This document shows, one piece after another, positions 1-12,200 of a stretch of 64,000 bases of DNA. Each line of letters starts with the position of its first letter. Within the stretch, counting starts at the first letter, position 1. The translations under genes were made by a program, and so were the position numbers. Source of the stretch: Eopsaltria australis. Taxonomy: Eukaryota > Chordata > Aves > Passeriformes > Petroicidae. Under the pieces are notes generated by a model. The model had not been told where the DNA came from. It was given only the letters and a program-made list of their open reading frames with translations, and did no database searches. The stretch covers positions 1 to 64,000 of the forward strand of contig JAVTVJ010001341.1 of the NCBI GenBank assembly GCA_034509425.1. The letters run 5' to 3'.

Positions 1-125
1 ATCTGCAGAGTGTCCGTGTGGGGATGGAGACTGCCTGTCATGCTGATGCCACATCTAACCTAAATACCAGTCCTGCTGCCGTCACTGGGGCCTGCAGAGG
101 TAACTGCACTTTTCTGTCCCCGCAG

Positions 126-235
126 CCTGCAACTGTGATCCCTTGGGCAGTTTGCCCTTCTCCATCTGTGACCCTGCCACGGGAGAGTGCCTTTGCCAGA
201 GGTTCACCACAGGGCAGCGCTGTGAAAAATGCCTT
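126..235 (+). CDS. LAMB4: LAMB4 in-window exon 1: LE module of domain V
   Basis: The acceptor is ccccgcag and the donor gtacgt. The exon starts with the last two bases of a split codon and then reads C-N-C-D-P-L-G, a typical LE opening, with further cysteines in C-L-C and C-E-K-C. It matches LAMB1 exon 11 in this window. Bases 1-125 are intron with nothing recognised. The following intron (236-698) shows no feature. Confidence 0.9.
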
Positions 236-3200
236 GTACGTACTTTGTTTTTGGTTTCACTTCTGCATGTGGTTTTGGAATTCTCCTCACCCATCTCACA
301 CCTTTTCATTGCCAGAAAAATAAACAAACAGTCAAAATTCAAAATAATTTTATAGCTGTATGCTCCCATTTTGCATTGATACATCTGCTTCTCTTTCACT
401 GCTCCCAAACATTTGTGCAATCACATTGCAGTGTAAGGAGCACTCCCATGAAGGAAAGTGAATGCAAAATTATGCCTTTGATCCATCTTTGCTGTTTGCA
501 GAGCAATTTGCTTGTACAAGTGGGTAAATACCCGGCTCTTGCAGTGGCTGAGCACTGCTCAACTCCCTGGTAAGAGAAGCAATCTCCCGTGGCCAAGCAC
601 AGTAGCGCTTCAGAGCCTTGTTCATCCAGCAGAATGAGTTTTGTTTTGCTTTGCATACTTAAATATTTGCCATAAAAGAACCTTTCTTTTTATACCAGGC
701 AGGATACTGGGGTCTTGGCAACAGTCTCTATGGCTGTTCTCCATGTGACTGTGATATTGGTGGATCCCAGAATAACTTGTAAGTTAAAGGTCTTCAAGTT
801 CTTTCTTGGTTTTAATTTTTATAAACTCTTAAGATAGATACTCTGGTTAGGTTAATACAGTCACAGTACAGATAGGAAAATAGAATGTAAATGGAATTTC
901 ATCATATACAAACAGTGTAGAGTTGGGTGGAGATCTTGGGAATTTATTTGTGATAAGGGGATTTACTTATTTCCTTTGAAGCCAGTTTTGAATCAGGTTG
1001 AGCCAAGATGTATTTAATATAAAATACAAAATATATGCCTTGAGAGAACCAGAGGCCCTAATATTATTAGAAATTAGAAGTTAGAGGTGACATTTTTAAC
1101 TTAGCTTCCTACATCTACCTTAAATGCTAGATTTTTTTTTCTGGCTCCTATTTAAAATGCTTAATTCTAGAAGCAAAGCTGTTTCCAGTTGGGTTCCTCC
1201 AGAAATCTTTTGGGTGGGGGTCTTCACTACTGCTGTTAGATTTCAGACAGAGGAGCACACAGCCCCATGCTGTAGAGCAGCTCCTAGTGGGCAGGAAAAT
1301 CACCTGTTGTGTTAAATATGAGTGGAAGTATATGAAAACATTCCATATCACATTAGAGGTCCTTCTGATCTCATGCCCTGCCTCTATAATTGTGGTGACA
1401 GATTATTAAGAATTGTGATATAGTGATTCTTATAGAAAAAGATAAAAGAAATTATGCAGGAATAGGCAGTAACAGATGCTCAGGAAACAAAAGGATCAGT
1501 GCTTCAGTTATGGAACAGACAAAGACAAAGGAGGTCATGGACTCTGAAGTCTTGGAAAAGTAGCATTGGATAAATCCAGCATTAAAAAACCAGGAGGTGG
1601 GTGATAGGAAGAAGTTTAGTAATGGAAGTAATCCAGCAATGAGAGAAATTAAGCAAAGGTGGAATGAGGGTGGGTCTGAGCCATCCTCATGCTGTGAGGA
1701 CCCAGCTGTGCCACACTGATGTTCTCCCTTGACGAACTCCTCCCGCAGGTGCTCACCGAAGGACGGTCAGTGTGAGTGTCTGCCCAACATTGTGAGCCGC
1801 CAGTGCAACGAGCCAGCTCCTGGATACTTCTTTCTACCCCTGGATTATTATATTTATGAAGCTGAGCATGCAAAGCCCCTTTCTGGCTCTGCACCTTTGG
1901 TAGGTATTTGGCTTTTTAGGTGCTGTACTGAGAGGGGATCATTGCAGTGATGACACAGGAGCTGAGGCTGAGGAGGAGAGCCCTTGCTTAGGGAGCAACT
2001 GGAGCAGCTCTTTAGCAGGAAAATACAAAGCAAGTCCTTTCCCATCTTCAGTTTGTCTTTGTTTTTCATGGACATGACTATCCCATAACTGTGGCTGTTG
2101 AAAAGGGACAGTCAATCCGATGTGGTATGACCTGAAAAGCTGCCCTTGCTGCTTCTGAAGTGCTGGCTGGTCTAGCATGGATTAGAGAAATTAATTTAAA
2201 TTAGAGGAAAGCGTTTGATTTGCCAATAGTTCTTATTTAAATTAGAGGAAAGTGTTTGATTTGCCAATAGTTCTTATGAAATATTTTATTTCTGGGAATC
2301 TCCAACAAGGGAAGAATCAAATTACTCTCTGCTCCATTGGACTAACTCCTGCTGTCTTATATAAAGGCATTGATTGTAGCCTAATTTCCTCTGGTTTTTT
2401 TCCCTCTTCAACATGGGCGTAGTTGTTCCCCATGCTGAGTGCGAGCCTGGAATGCATCTCTTCCTCTGTCTATGCTTTTACTAACATTTTTTCTCTGGCA
2501 TGTTGTACAGAAACTATAGGAATAATAAAAAAAAATGTTTATTTGCAGGTTGCATCCACAAGTATTTAGCTATAATCACAACCAGTAATCATCCTACAGT
2601 CCAATAATTAAATGGAAAACAGATGTCTGGGACATAGTTTATGAGGGAAAAGTGCAAGTTAATTTTAAGAGAGTGAGGGAAAAAGATTTCCAGCAGCTGA
2701 TGGGCCATTTTGCTCAGCAGAGAATAGAGCTTGTTTTAAGAATGTGGATTTTCATTTAGTTGCTTACTACCCTTCAACATTGTTGAGACAGTGCTGCTCC
2801 TCTTATTTCATAGGTTCAGCCAAGCATGCTTCCAAGGTGTGACATCTACTTCCAGAAGAAGGGCTATGAGTTCATGATTGAAAATGGAAAGATTGTGTTA
2901 AACAGGAACAAGAAACGAACTGTAAGAAAATCTGGAGTGGAAGAGGTAAATTAGTACTCCAGTAGTTACTTAAGTTTACACCAAATGATAACATTTCATT
3001 TTGTAACAAAGGGCAAGGAAACACCTGAGCACATGGTATTCGCACTCTTAGACATTACAATCCTGACACAAATTAAATCAACTTTTTGGCACACAGTTGG
3101 ATTGGACATTTTATTATTCACATTAACAAGTTTCCTCTGCTATGTCCAGAGCCATTGTAGACTCAGGTTCCATGAAATTTTGGAAGAGAGAAGCCCTTAT

Positions 3201-6200
3201 GAAAGGTTTGGTTTTTTGGGTTTTTTTGTTGCAATACTTTTCCAACAGGTTTACCAAGACTTTGCAAGTGCATGGTACCTCCTGCACTTAAATGCAGCCA
3301 TTTTAAGTATTGATATTTATATATCCAGCTTATAATGAAAGGCTTATTCTGTTTAAGGTTTGCAATGTGAATGTTTGGAGATGCCAAATATTCAGAGGTG
3401 AGTGGATTATTCTAGTCCCCCTTATTGCTCTTGCTGCAAAGTTATAGGAAGCTTTTCTTTACATATGACCTTAAACATCCTACCTTTGGGAGAGTTCTTA
3501 AATTGTCGAACTCAAGCTTGTTCAGAAAATGAGACTGATGGCTAAGATAAGTAAACAGTGTGGCAAAAATATTTCCTTTCTTTTTTACGAGTTTATTTGT
3601 AATTTGGCTCTGTGGTTGTTGAAGATGTCAATGTGTCCTTGCAGGGGATGATGCAGTTTGGACAGGACTCAGTTTCAGCGGTGGTGTTCCGGCAGCCGAG
3701 TGCTGGTAGGGCTGTCACGTGGACAGGACACGGCTTTGCCCGCGTCCCCAGCGGAGCTGGGCTGAGATTCGCCATCAGCAATGTTCCCTTTGCCATGGAC
3801 TTTGATATCACCATTCGTTATGAGCCCGAGGTACTTGTGATGTCTTGCGTGTCTTGTGATGTTGTGATAGGTGCAGGGTCTATTTTGTCAATAATAGGAT
3901 GAGCAACTCATCCTATTCTTTATATTTAAAATTGAAATTGCTTGCTGTGTCACCCAGTAACAAGTTGTCTTGCCATCCATGTAATATGTCCTCCACTGAC
4001 CCCCTTAACCCTTTCCACTCAGATATGAAAAATCAGCACTACAAGTGTTTTCTAAGCATCAGCCAAGATTTCACCTTCTGAATGTTCCTTTTTTGGCACC
4101 TTTACTGGGACTGGACTTTTAGTCAAAAATGAAACACATGGGAAATGCAGTTCTTTTTAGATAAGCATCCTGTATTCCTAGCTGGGATCTTTTGGGCTGT
4201 AAAATGTGCACAGGCAGGAGTGATCTGCATGTATATTAATCCAGGCCTTTTGCAGGCATCCTGCTTCCCAGTTGTTCCAGCTGAACTCTGAGATGTGTGA
4301 AAATTGTAGGAAAATAGCCAGATTACTATTTTTTGCCTGGAGAAGATTTCTCAGTGATGAAGACATGTCTAGGGAAATCTATTAATCCAAATCTGGTTAA
4401 ACGCAGGTCCTCACCCATGTCTTCAAAAACAAGTGTTTTATTGGTACCAGCTTTTGTATATTCCTTACTCTTTTGCAATTCTTTGGGACAGTCCCACAAC
4501 TCAAGATTTTCCTGCTGTCTATTGTATTCTGTTCTCTGACTGTCACTCTGAAGCACAAAAATCTCCCAGATCCTTAAAACATGGGAACAATTTTTCAGTC
4601 GGCTGGTTTGAGATAGCTTTTTCTGACTAAGGATTGAAGAGTTGAGTTTTAAAAACATGCGTTATAAAGTCTTTTATGTTTGTTATTTCTTATTAGATGT
4701 GTGAGAGAGCAGCTAATGAAGGATATCTCCAGAATAACACTGTGCTAAGAAAAGAAACAACTCCAATGACTCTAACAGAGCTGTTTCCATTTGAACCAGC
4801 TGAGGTCCCATTTCCGTCTCTGCTTTTCATTAGCCATTGCAAATACAATGAATTTTTCACAAATAACATTGGTTTTCAGTGCTGTAAAGATTAAAGAGAA
4901 AATCTGTTTTGTCACTGCAGTGTTCGATCATTCAGATGGCTTTCATTAACCCTTGCAAAGAGAAAGCAGTTTTTTCAGACACAAAATATTACCATAATTT
5001 TTGCTTTTCATTTATAGTTCTTGGAAGACTGGCTTGCCAGTGTTGCCATCCAGCCTGCTGGTATCTTGTCAGGTCAACGCTGCAAAAACAAGGTCCTTTC
5101 ACAGGAGCCACATGAGTTGCCTCTCCCAGCTACAAAGAGGTCTGTCTGTTCCTGTCTTTTTGCCTGTAGATCTTCTGTGTACAAATCGTTTACTGAAGCA
5201 CTGCAGAGCAACACATGTGTGGGAGAGTGGGAATATCAGAAACACATGTGCAGCCTTTTCTGTTGCTGGCACACCACAATACTACATAGGCTCTAAGGAA
5301 GAGTCTGATGCCCCAATCCTTAGTCTGGCAAAGGTTTGCCAAAACCAGGAGAGCAGCCTGAGATCCAGCTGGGGTTAGTTGTTGCTGTGATGAAGATCCA
5401 GTTGCAACTACTTCAGTATAGAAAGAAATATTGACTTAGTCACTGTCCTAGCCTGTTTTCAAAACCAGCTTTTCAGTTTGGACCTGTGTAAAGAATAGAG
5501 GGAAGCTAAGAGGATGTGACCAATGTCATGGTCAAACAGGGACAGGAAAGGATGAATATGAACAGTGAGTTGCAAACCCCTTTGCTTGAAGTAGTAGACC
5601 CTGCCATTTTCAGTTTAATCTCCCCAGGTTTAAATTGCTCTTGGTGAATCATCCAGCAGAACTCCTGCAGCTTTCCCAGAGCCTTCAAGTATGGAGCTGG
5701 GTCTGCTCCTCACAGCAGCAGGGCTTGCTCTAGTCTCCAGACATAGTTTGCAGGCACAGAGGGAAGGGAGAGCTCACAACATTCAGTAAACTTGCCTTGT
5801 CCTGACTTCTGGCTATAACTGTGCTTCATTTCTGCTAAACAGGATTGCAATTCTGCAAACTCCAGTCTGCCTGGAGCCAGGAATGGAATATTTTGTGGAT
5901 GTGTATTTTTCTCAGCTCTCTGCCTCTGACAAAAAGGCCAAATCATTCATCTTGATTGACTCAGTGAGTAGTTCTGTCAAAAGTCCCTTGAGGTTGTATT
6001 TCTACACAGTGATTTTTTTTTAATGGACTATTTATAAGTGTTTTTAAATCATTTATAGTGTGTTCTAATAGAAACTCAGGTTCTGCTTATCTCCATTGGC
6101 ACTGTTTGCATATTTTTGCAAGGAAAGGCAGAATTGTATCTGGTTTAATTTTTATGGAGCAATACATCAAGTCATGCTTGTTGCATATGTTGATAGTCAG

Positions 6201-9200
6201 AGAATGTATCTCTACCTGTTGCTCATTGATTATGAACACAGTCCATATATGCTGACAAGCTGCTGTGGCTATGGATATAAATCTGGGAAGCTCCTCATTA
6301 CTTGGGTTTTTTAAAATATCTCTAATTTATCGGGATCAGGGATGTTTTTAGAGATGACATTGGAAAAGTAAAATTAGTTGTGTACTTTCTGGGAATCAGG
6401 TCCAAATATTTCTTAAGTTTCCACCAAGTCAGGAACTAGGTGTTAGTTTTGGGTCCTTCTCTTGAGAAAAATATTTTTAGGTCTATTTCTTTAATTATAC
6501 CTGTAGAACTGGACCTGACAAGGAGTGGTTATACTTGGACATAGAACCTTCTGCTGATTTTTCTCTATCACAGTAATACAAGTAAAAGTTTTGGCCAGAT
6601 ACTGCTTTTGGAGTCACTAGCACAGCATAGCAAGACCATTTCTGAGGTCTTATTATAATTTTATTTTTTTAAACACAGTCTCTGTTATTTCAAGAACTCA
6701 GGGAATGTCTAGACCTTCAGAATAAATGTGAATTTAGATGACAGATGGCACAACTGCAGATTTGGAAACCCAGGGCTCCAGGCCTCTGTCATTGCAATAG
6801 AAAGCACATTAAGAGAATTTGGGAAATTCTGGTTTTCAATATATCTAAGCAAAAATATTTTCTTTTCTCTCTTAATGACAAAGCTTGGACTTATTCCCAG
6901 AATCGGCTCTGTGGAGAACTTATGCAGTGAAAAGGATTTAGATGAGTACCAGAAATATCACTGTATTGAAATTGCATCTGAAGTTGGGCCTCATGTCCTG
7001 CCCGAAGCGTGCGCGCGGCTCATAGTGAGCTTGTCAGCCCGAATTCACAACGGTGCCGTCGGTAAGGACCAGACTGCACAGGCAGTTCTTTTGGGCAGTT
7101 GTTGGTTTTCCCCTGACTTTGTAGGATGTGTTGACTGTAGAGCTCTCAGCCCACAGTGATGCAGAGGGGAAGCTGGTCAGTGTGTGGTATCCATGGATGC
7201 ATAGGGTACATCCCGCTGAACCCTATGTGTGCTGCAAACACCTCTTGGTGGAATCTCAGAGTTCATCACTCCTGATGGGCTTCGTGGAGCAGCAGGACAG
7301 GGACCATGGCAGTGATTTTGTGCCTTCTGAAAAGCATTTAAATCAGATGCCTTTACTATATGGCCAAGGCAGCAACTTTCCTACTTCTCTGGCTGCTGTA
7401 AAATGACAGAGAAGTTTCTAAGCCCTCTCTCTAGATGCTGTAGGCCAGCTGAATGCCTTGGTAAGATTTCAGACCTGATGGCACATAAGTTGATGTACTG
7501 GAAGAGATTCACCAAGAAAACCTTGATGATGTTTCAGCAAGGAGGCAGTGGCAAGTGGTGTTTGAAATTCCTAGGCAGCCTTCTGGACCCACCATGGAAA
7601 GATTAGCTGGGCTCAGTAGCTCAGGGAATTTCCCTGGTATCTGGCCCAGAGAAATGGAACTTCTCTGCACTTCCAGTAACAGGACGGGCCTTTCTGGACA
7701 ACTTTGATGGCCAGCTCCATTCAGGGAGCCTAGCAGCAATGCCTCCAAATTGATAGCATCTGCTCGGATTGGGCGATTTTTAGAAGGACTGATGCCTCAC
7801 TCTAATATCAGGTGATGAGATCACAGCTGTGCAACCAGTGAAACCCTCATTTTAGGCTTGGGCTGTGCTAACTCCCCATTGGCCTGATTCCTAGAGTGCT
7901 GAGATTCTCCCAATGAAATGTGGCACTTTGGTTTTCAAGTGCTTTCAAGAGCGTCCTGGGCAAATATTGTCTGTGAGTTAGCAGAGCATCTTCACTCAAC
8001 AAGTTAGTCCAAGGTGTCCAGAAAGAAACAAACAATACCCAGATGCAGACTAAGTACAGCTTGCAGGTTATGTCCAGTGCTCCAGCTAGATGCAGATGTG
8101 TAGCAAACCTTTCTAGACTTCAGGATACTTCCATTTGGACCTACACTTTGCTACTCCCTTTCTGTCATATCCCAAGTGCATACTGAAGGCAGTGCCTTGA
8201 ATGTGGCAACTGCAACACCAAGACTTGTGCTGGTGCCTGATATACCATCACCATTGATGCTGCACCATCAAATGATCTAAACCATGGCCATCATCAGGTT
8301 AGTGAACCCTGATAATAATCAAGCTCTTTTCTACCTATTTTAAAGTGTGAAACCTGCAAGCTGATGACAGCAGTAACACTCCTTGACAACCAAAACTGTT
8401 TTGATTTTCTTTCCCCTTGGCAGCATGTAAGTGCAATCCCCAAGGGTCACTGAATTCCAACTGCAGTAAACTGGGGGGCCAGTGTCAGTGCAAAGCCAAC
8501 GTCGTGGGACGCTGCTGTGACACGTGTTCTGCAGGCAGTTACGGCTTCGGCTTCCACGGCTGCTACGGTGAGTGCTTGGCAGCCAGCACCACTACCAGTG
8601 ACACTGGCTGGCTCTTCACACATACCCCAGTTTTTAGGGCTTTGAATCCTGGATTATGTGTGAAGCAATATAAAAAACGTTACCACGAGTAACGAATTTT
8701 CCATCCCTGCTGCCTTTGAGCAGCGTCAGCGACGAGGTGGGTTGGCAGGAATGCTTTAAGGACACAGCTTTGCTTTCGGTGTTTTCCAGCATGCGAGTGC
8801 CACCCGCAGGGCTCGCTGAGCACGCTGTGTGACCAGGTGACGGGGCAGTGCTCCTGCCGCCGGGAGGTGGATGGCCAGCGCTGCAGCCGCTGCCTGCCTG
8901 GCTACTTTGGATTCCCCCACTGCCGTCCTTGCCCTTGCAATGGCCGTGCGGAGCTGTGCGACCCTCTGAGCGGAGTGTGCCTCAACTGCCGCGGGTTTAC
9001 TGCTGGAAGCCACTGTGAAAGGTCAGTTGATGGGCAGTGCTGCAAAGCTCCTCCAGACACTGTACTCTCCAAAATGCCTGGGTAGCTAGGGGCCTACAAA
9101 TGCATCAATGACCTTAACAGGAAACACATACCTAAACCAGGATGAAACTGGGCCTAGCTGCTGAATGTCAGGTACCTGTTTCTTTGGCAAATGCATGTGG

Positions 9201-12200
9201 GTATGTGCATGCAATGCCGGTGGGTGGACTGCAGGCGGGACATGCACCCAGCACTGCAGCAGGCTCCCTGCAGGAAGGCATTTAAGACATGGATGCCACG
9301 GCACCATGTGCTTGGAGACATGCACAAAGCGCTGCATGTGGGATAAACTGACTCCTGCCAGGTTTCAAATTACCAGCTTTAAAATTTAAAATTCAGCACG
9401 AGGCTAGCCAAGAGGCTAAGCTTGTGCTGAATACTCATTTTAATACCTGCAATTACCTCTAAGGAGCTTAAGTAAAAGTGGTTGTATTAGTTCTATATCA
9501 CCAGCAAATGACTTCTCCCACATGTTCCAGCTCCATTCAGAACACTGCTCCTCTTTTTTATTTTATACACTGGCAGCAGGATTGCAGTTCAACATGGACC
9601 TCAAAATTAAGTTTGTTTAGTTTAGTTTGGCTGGATTTTACCTTGTCATTCATTTTTAAGAGGATTTCCCCATGAAACCTGTTGAGCCCTGCAGTGCTTT
9701 TAGACAATACAGTCTTTGGCCGTTGTACTTGTAGATGGCAAACAAATTAAAAATGGCAGACTGAAATACTTGTTGTCCTGTGGCTCTGCAGGATCTCCAG
9801 ACTCCAGGGGAAGGATAAGAGATAGCCAAGTCTGCCTGTATTCATATGGGGAACTGTGTTCCTGTTTGTCACAGTACAGCAGATCAAAGACTGAGGATGC
9901 TTCAGAAGCCACAGCATTGCTGTTGCCATAGCTGCAGGACCACGGGGGGTTGGGATGCAAAGGCAGCAGTGTTGGGCAGGGTGGCTCCCAGGCAGCCCTA
10001 AAAGCCCCCACCAGTTCAGGTAACAGCACAGCCACCAGCACCTCGAAAGAGCCATTACCCCAGGTTTGCAGAACATGTCAGACAGAGCATGGCTCAAAAC
10101 ATATGTTGCATCTGAAATATGCAGTATTCTCTGAGTGCTTTTAAGGAATCATTGCTTTTTTTGCCTGTGCCAGCACTTTTTAATGTCATGCCAACCACTG
10201 TGTGGGTGTGTCTGTATGGAAATAGATGAATATATGTGCTGATAGGTAAATACATAAAATTTTTATATGGCAGCTTTTAGCTGCCTATGCAGAGCATGTG
10301 TGATATGCCATATCATAATAATTTAGATTAAAATTGTTCCCGAGTAGGTAGAAGTCTTCACAAACATTTCTCGAAAGGAAAACATATGTCTTTTTCTTTT
10401 TGCTTCAGATTTTGAGAATGCAGTTCTGATTTTCCATTTTAGAATGGAAAGCTTTGAAGCTTGATATAGCTCTACCAGTTGATGGAGGCACATTATAATG
10501 ACCTGGAATGCTAATTTCAATATACACGTATAAATTGATTCACCTGCATGGAGCAATTGACAATTTGTCCTGCTTTATGTTGACTGCTTTGTCAGGTGCA
10601 TGGATGGCTATTATGGAAACCCTCTGGAAGGAGAGCCCTGCCACCCATGCATGTGCCCAGAGGCACCTACAAGCAATAGGTATTTTGCACGTTCCTGTTA
10701 CCAGGACTCCCAGTCTGCACAACTAGTCTGTGATTGTCTCGAGGGATATTCAGGTATGAAGCAAAATAAGGACTGGTTTTGATACTACTAAAATTAATGT
10801 AAGAGCAAAAATGATCACCCTCCACATGTCGTGTTCAGAAATGACCATGAGGTAATGGTAATAAAACAGCTAAGAAGAGTTAGCACTCAAGTTTACTGAA
10901 ATTATGTGGGTACGTTCTGACTAGGAAGAATGGGAATTGTGCAGTTAGAGTTTTAAAAAGGGATTTGCCTATGTAGATACAGTGAAGTCATTAATTATTC
11001 TGATGTTACTCTCTGGGAATCTCCTTTCCAGGGGCACTACATTAATCTGATGGGAAGAGGAGAACTGCAGTTGCATGTTACCTCTGAAAAATAAGCATTG
11101 CCAGCCCAAATGGGAAAGATTATGACATCAAAAAGAGTTGATAATATTTCCTAATCAGAGAGTTTTTTTTCATATAGAGGAACCTCTTTGACATTATGCC
11201 TAAAAGTGACTGCTTCATGGTTCAAATGGTCACTTTAGAAAAGGGGTTTCTATTCTCAGCTGTCTCAATGCCAATACTTTTGCAGCAAACTGATTCCTCA
11301 TTTCTGAAGATCTTGTTGACTTAGGTTGAATTCCTGAAGGGAAAGCTAAAGATATTTCCCTTCCCCTGGGCATTAGAAAGATCTCTTGTGATGGAAGCAA
11401 AGCCTAACAGGAAGCACTGCTGAAAACTAAACCAATGCTGTCATCTTTACTTAGGCAAGGTTCTTTTATGAATCAAAAGTGGTTTTGCTTGAGTAATTGC
11501 TGTAGGCCTAAAATTATTCATGTTGGTGCTCACCCAGGGGGTTTCTGTCCTCACAAATTACTGCACTCCTCAGTTTTGGACTTTATTGCTCCTGCTCCTT
11601 TCCAGCAAGACTCTTGGTCACCTTTGTAGCAGATCTCACTTTCTCAGAGAGATGTCATGAGGAGGACAGTGAAGCAACAGAGTCCTTAGCTGAGGATGAA
11701 CCAGTGGGTGTGGTTTGAGAAACACCAGCCTGCCCAGAATGGTTTCTGAGATGCAGAGCTAGCACCCAGAACAGGGCAGGCATTGAGATGAAATGCAGAA
11801 ATAGTTTTAATGCCAGCAAGTAAGGACAGAGCATCACAGAGCTGATCTGAACTCCTGGGCACCCCTAACCCTCCAATGCTGCTGTTGGAGTGAAGGGCCA
11901 AGGAAAATCCTGCAAATACTACTACTACTTCTATTGAATGGACTTCAATGGAAAAAGATGTTTAGAGATGTTGTGTGAGGGGGCACTTTTTTCGCTCTTA
12001 CTGAAAGGACTTCCTTGGTATAAACAACTTGGGGTGAGGAGGGTGCATTTCCATCAGGTTTCAGTGGGGAAGATGTAATTTAAACTGATCAGAGGATTAA
12101 AGGGCAATGGTCCCAAACAGGTGGATATTTTCCAATGGAAATGTGCATTTGAACAGACAGTCTGAATCTTTTAATGATATTACTGGAAATTACATGTTTC

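Noticed and set aside
2985..3335. 116-codon open frame in a LAMB4 intron rich in hydrophobic residues
   Set aside because: It has no family resemblance, no splice support and lies in T-rich intron, so it is best explained by chance.
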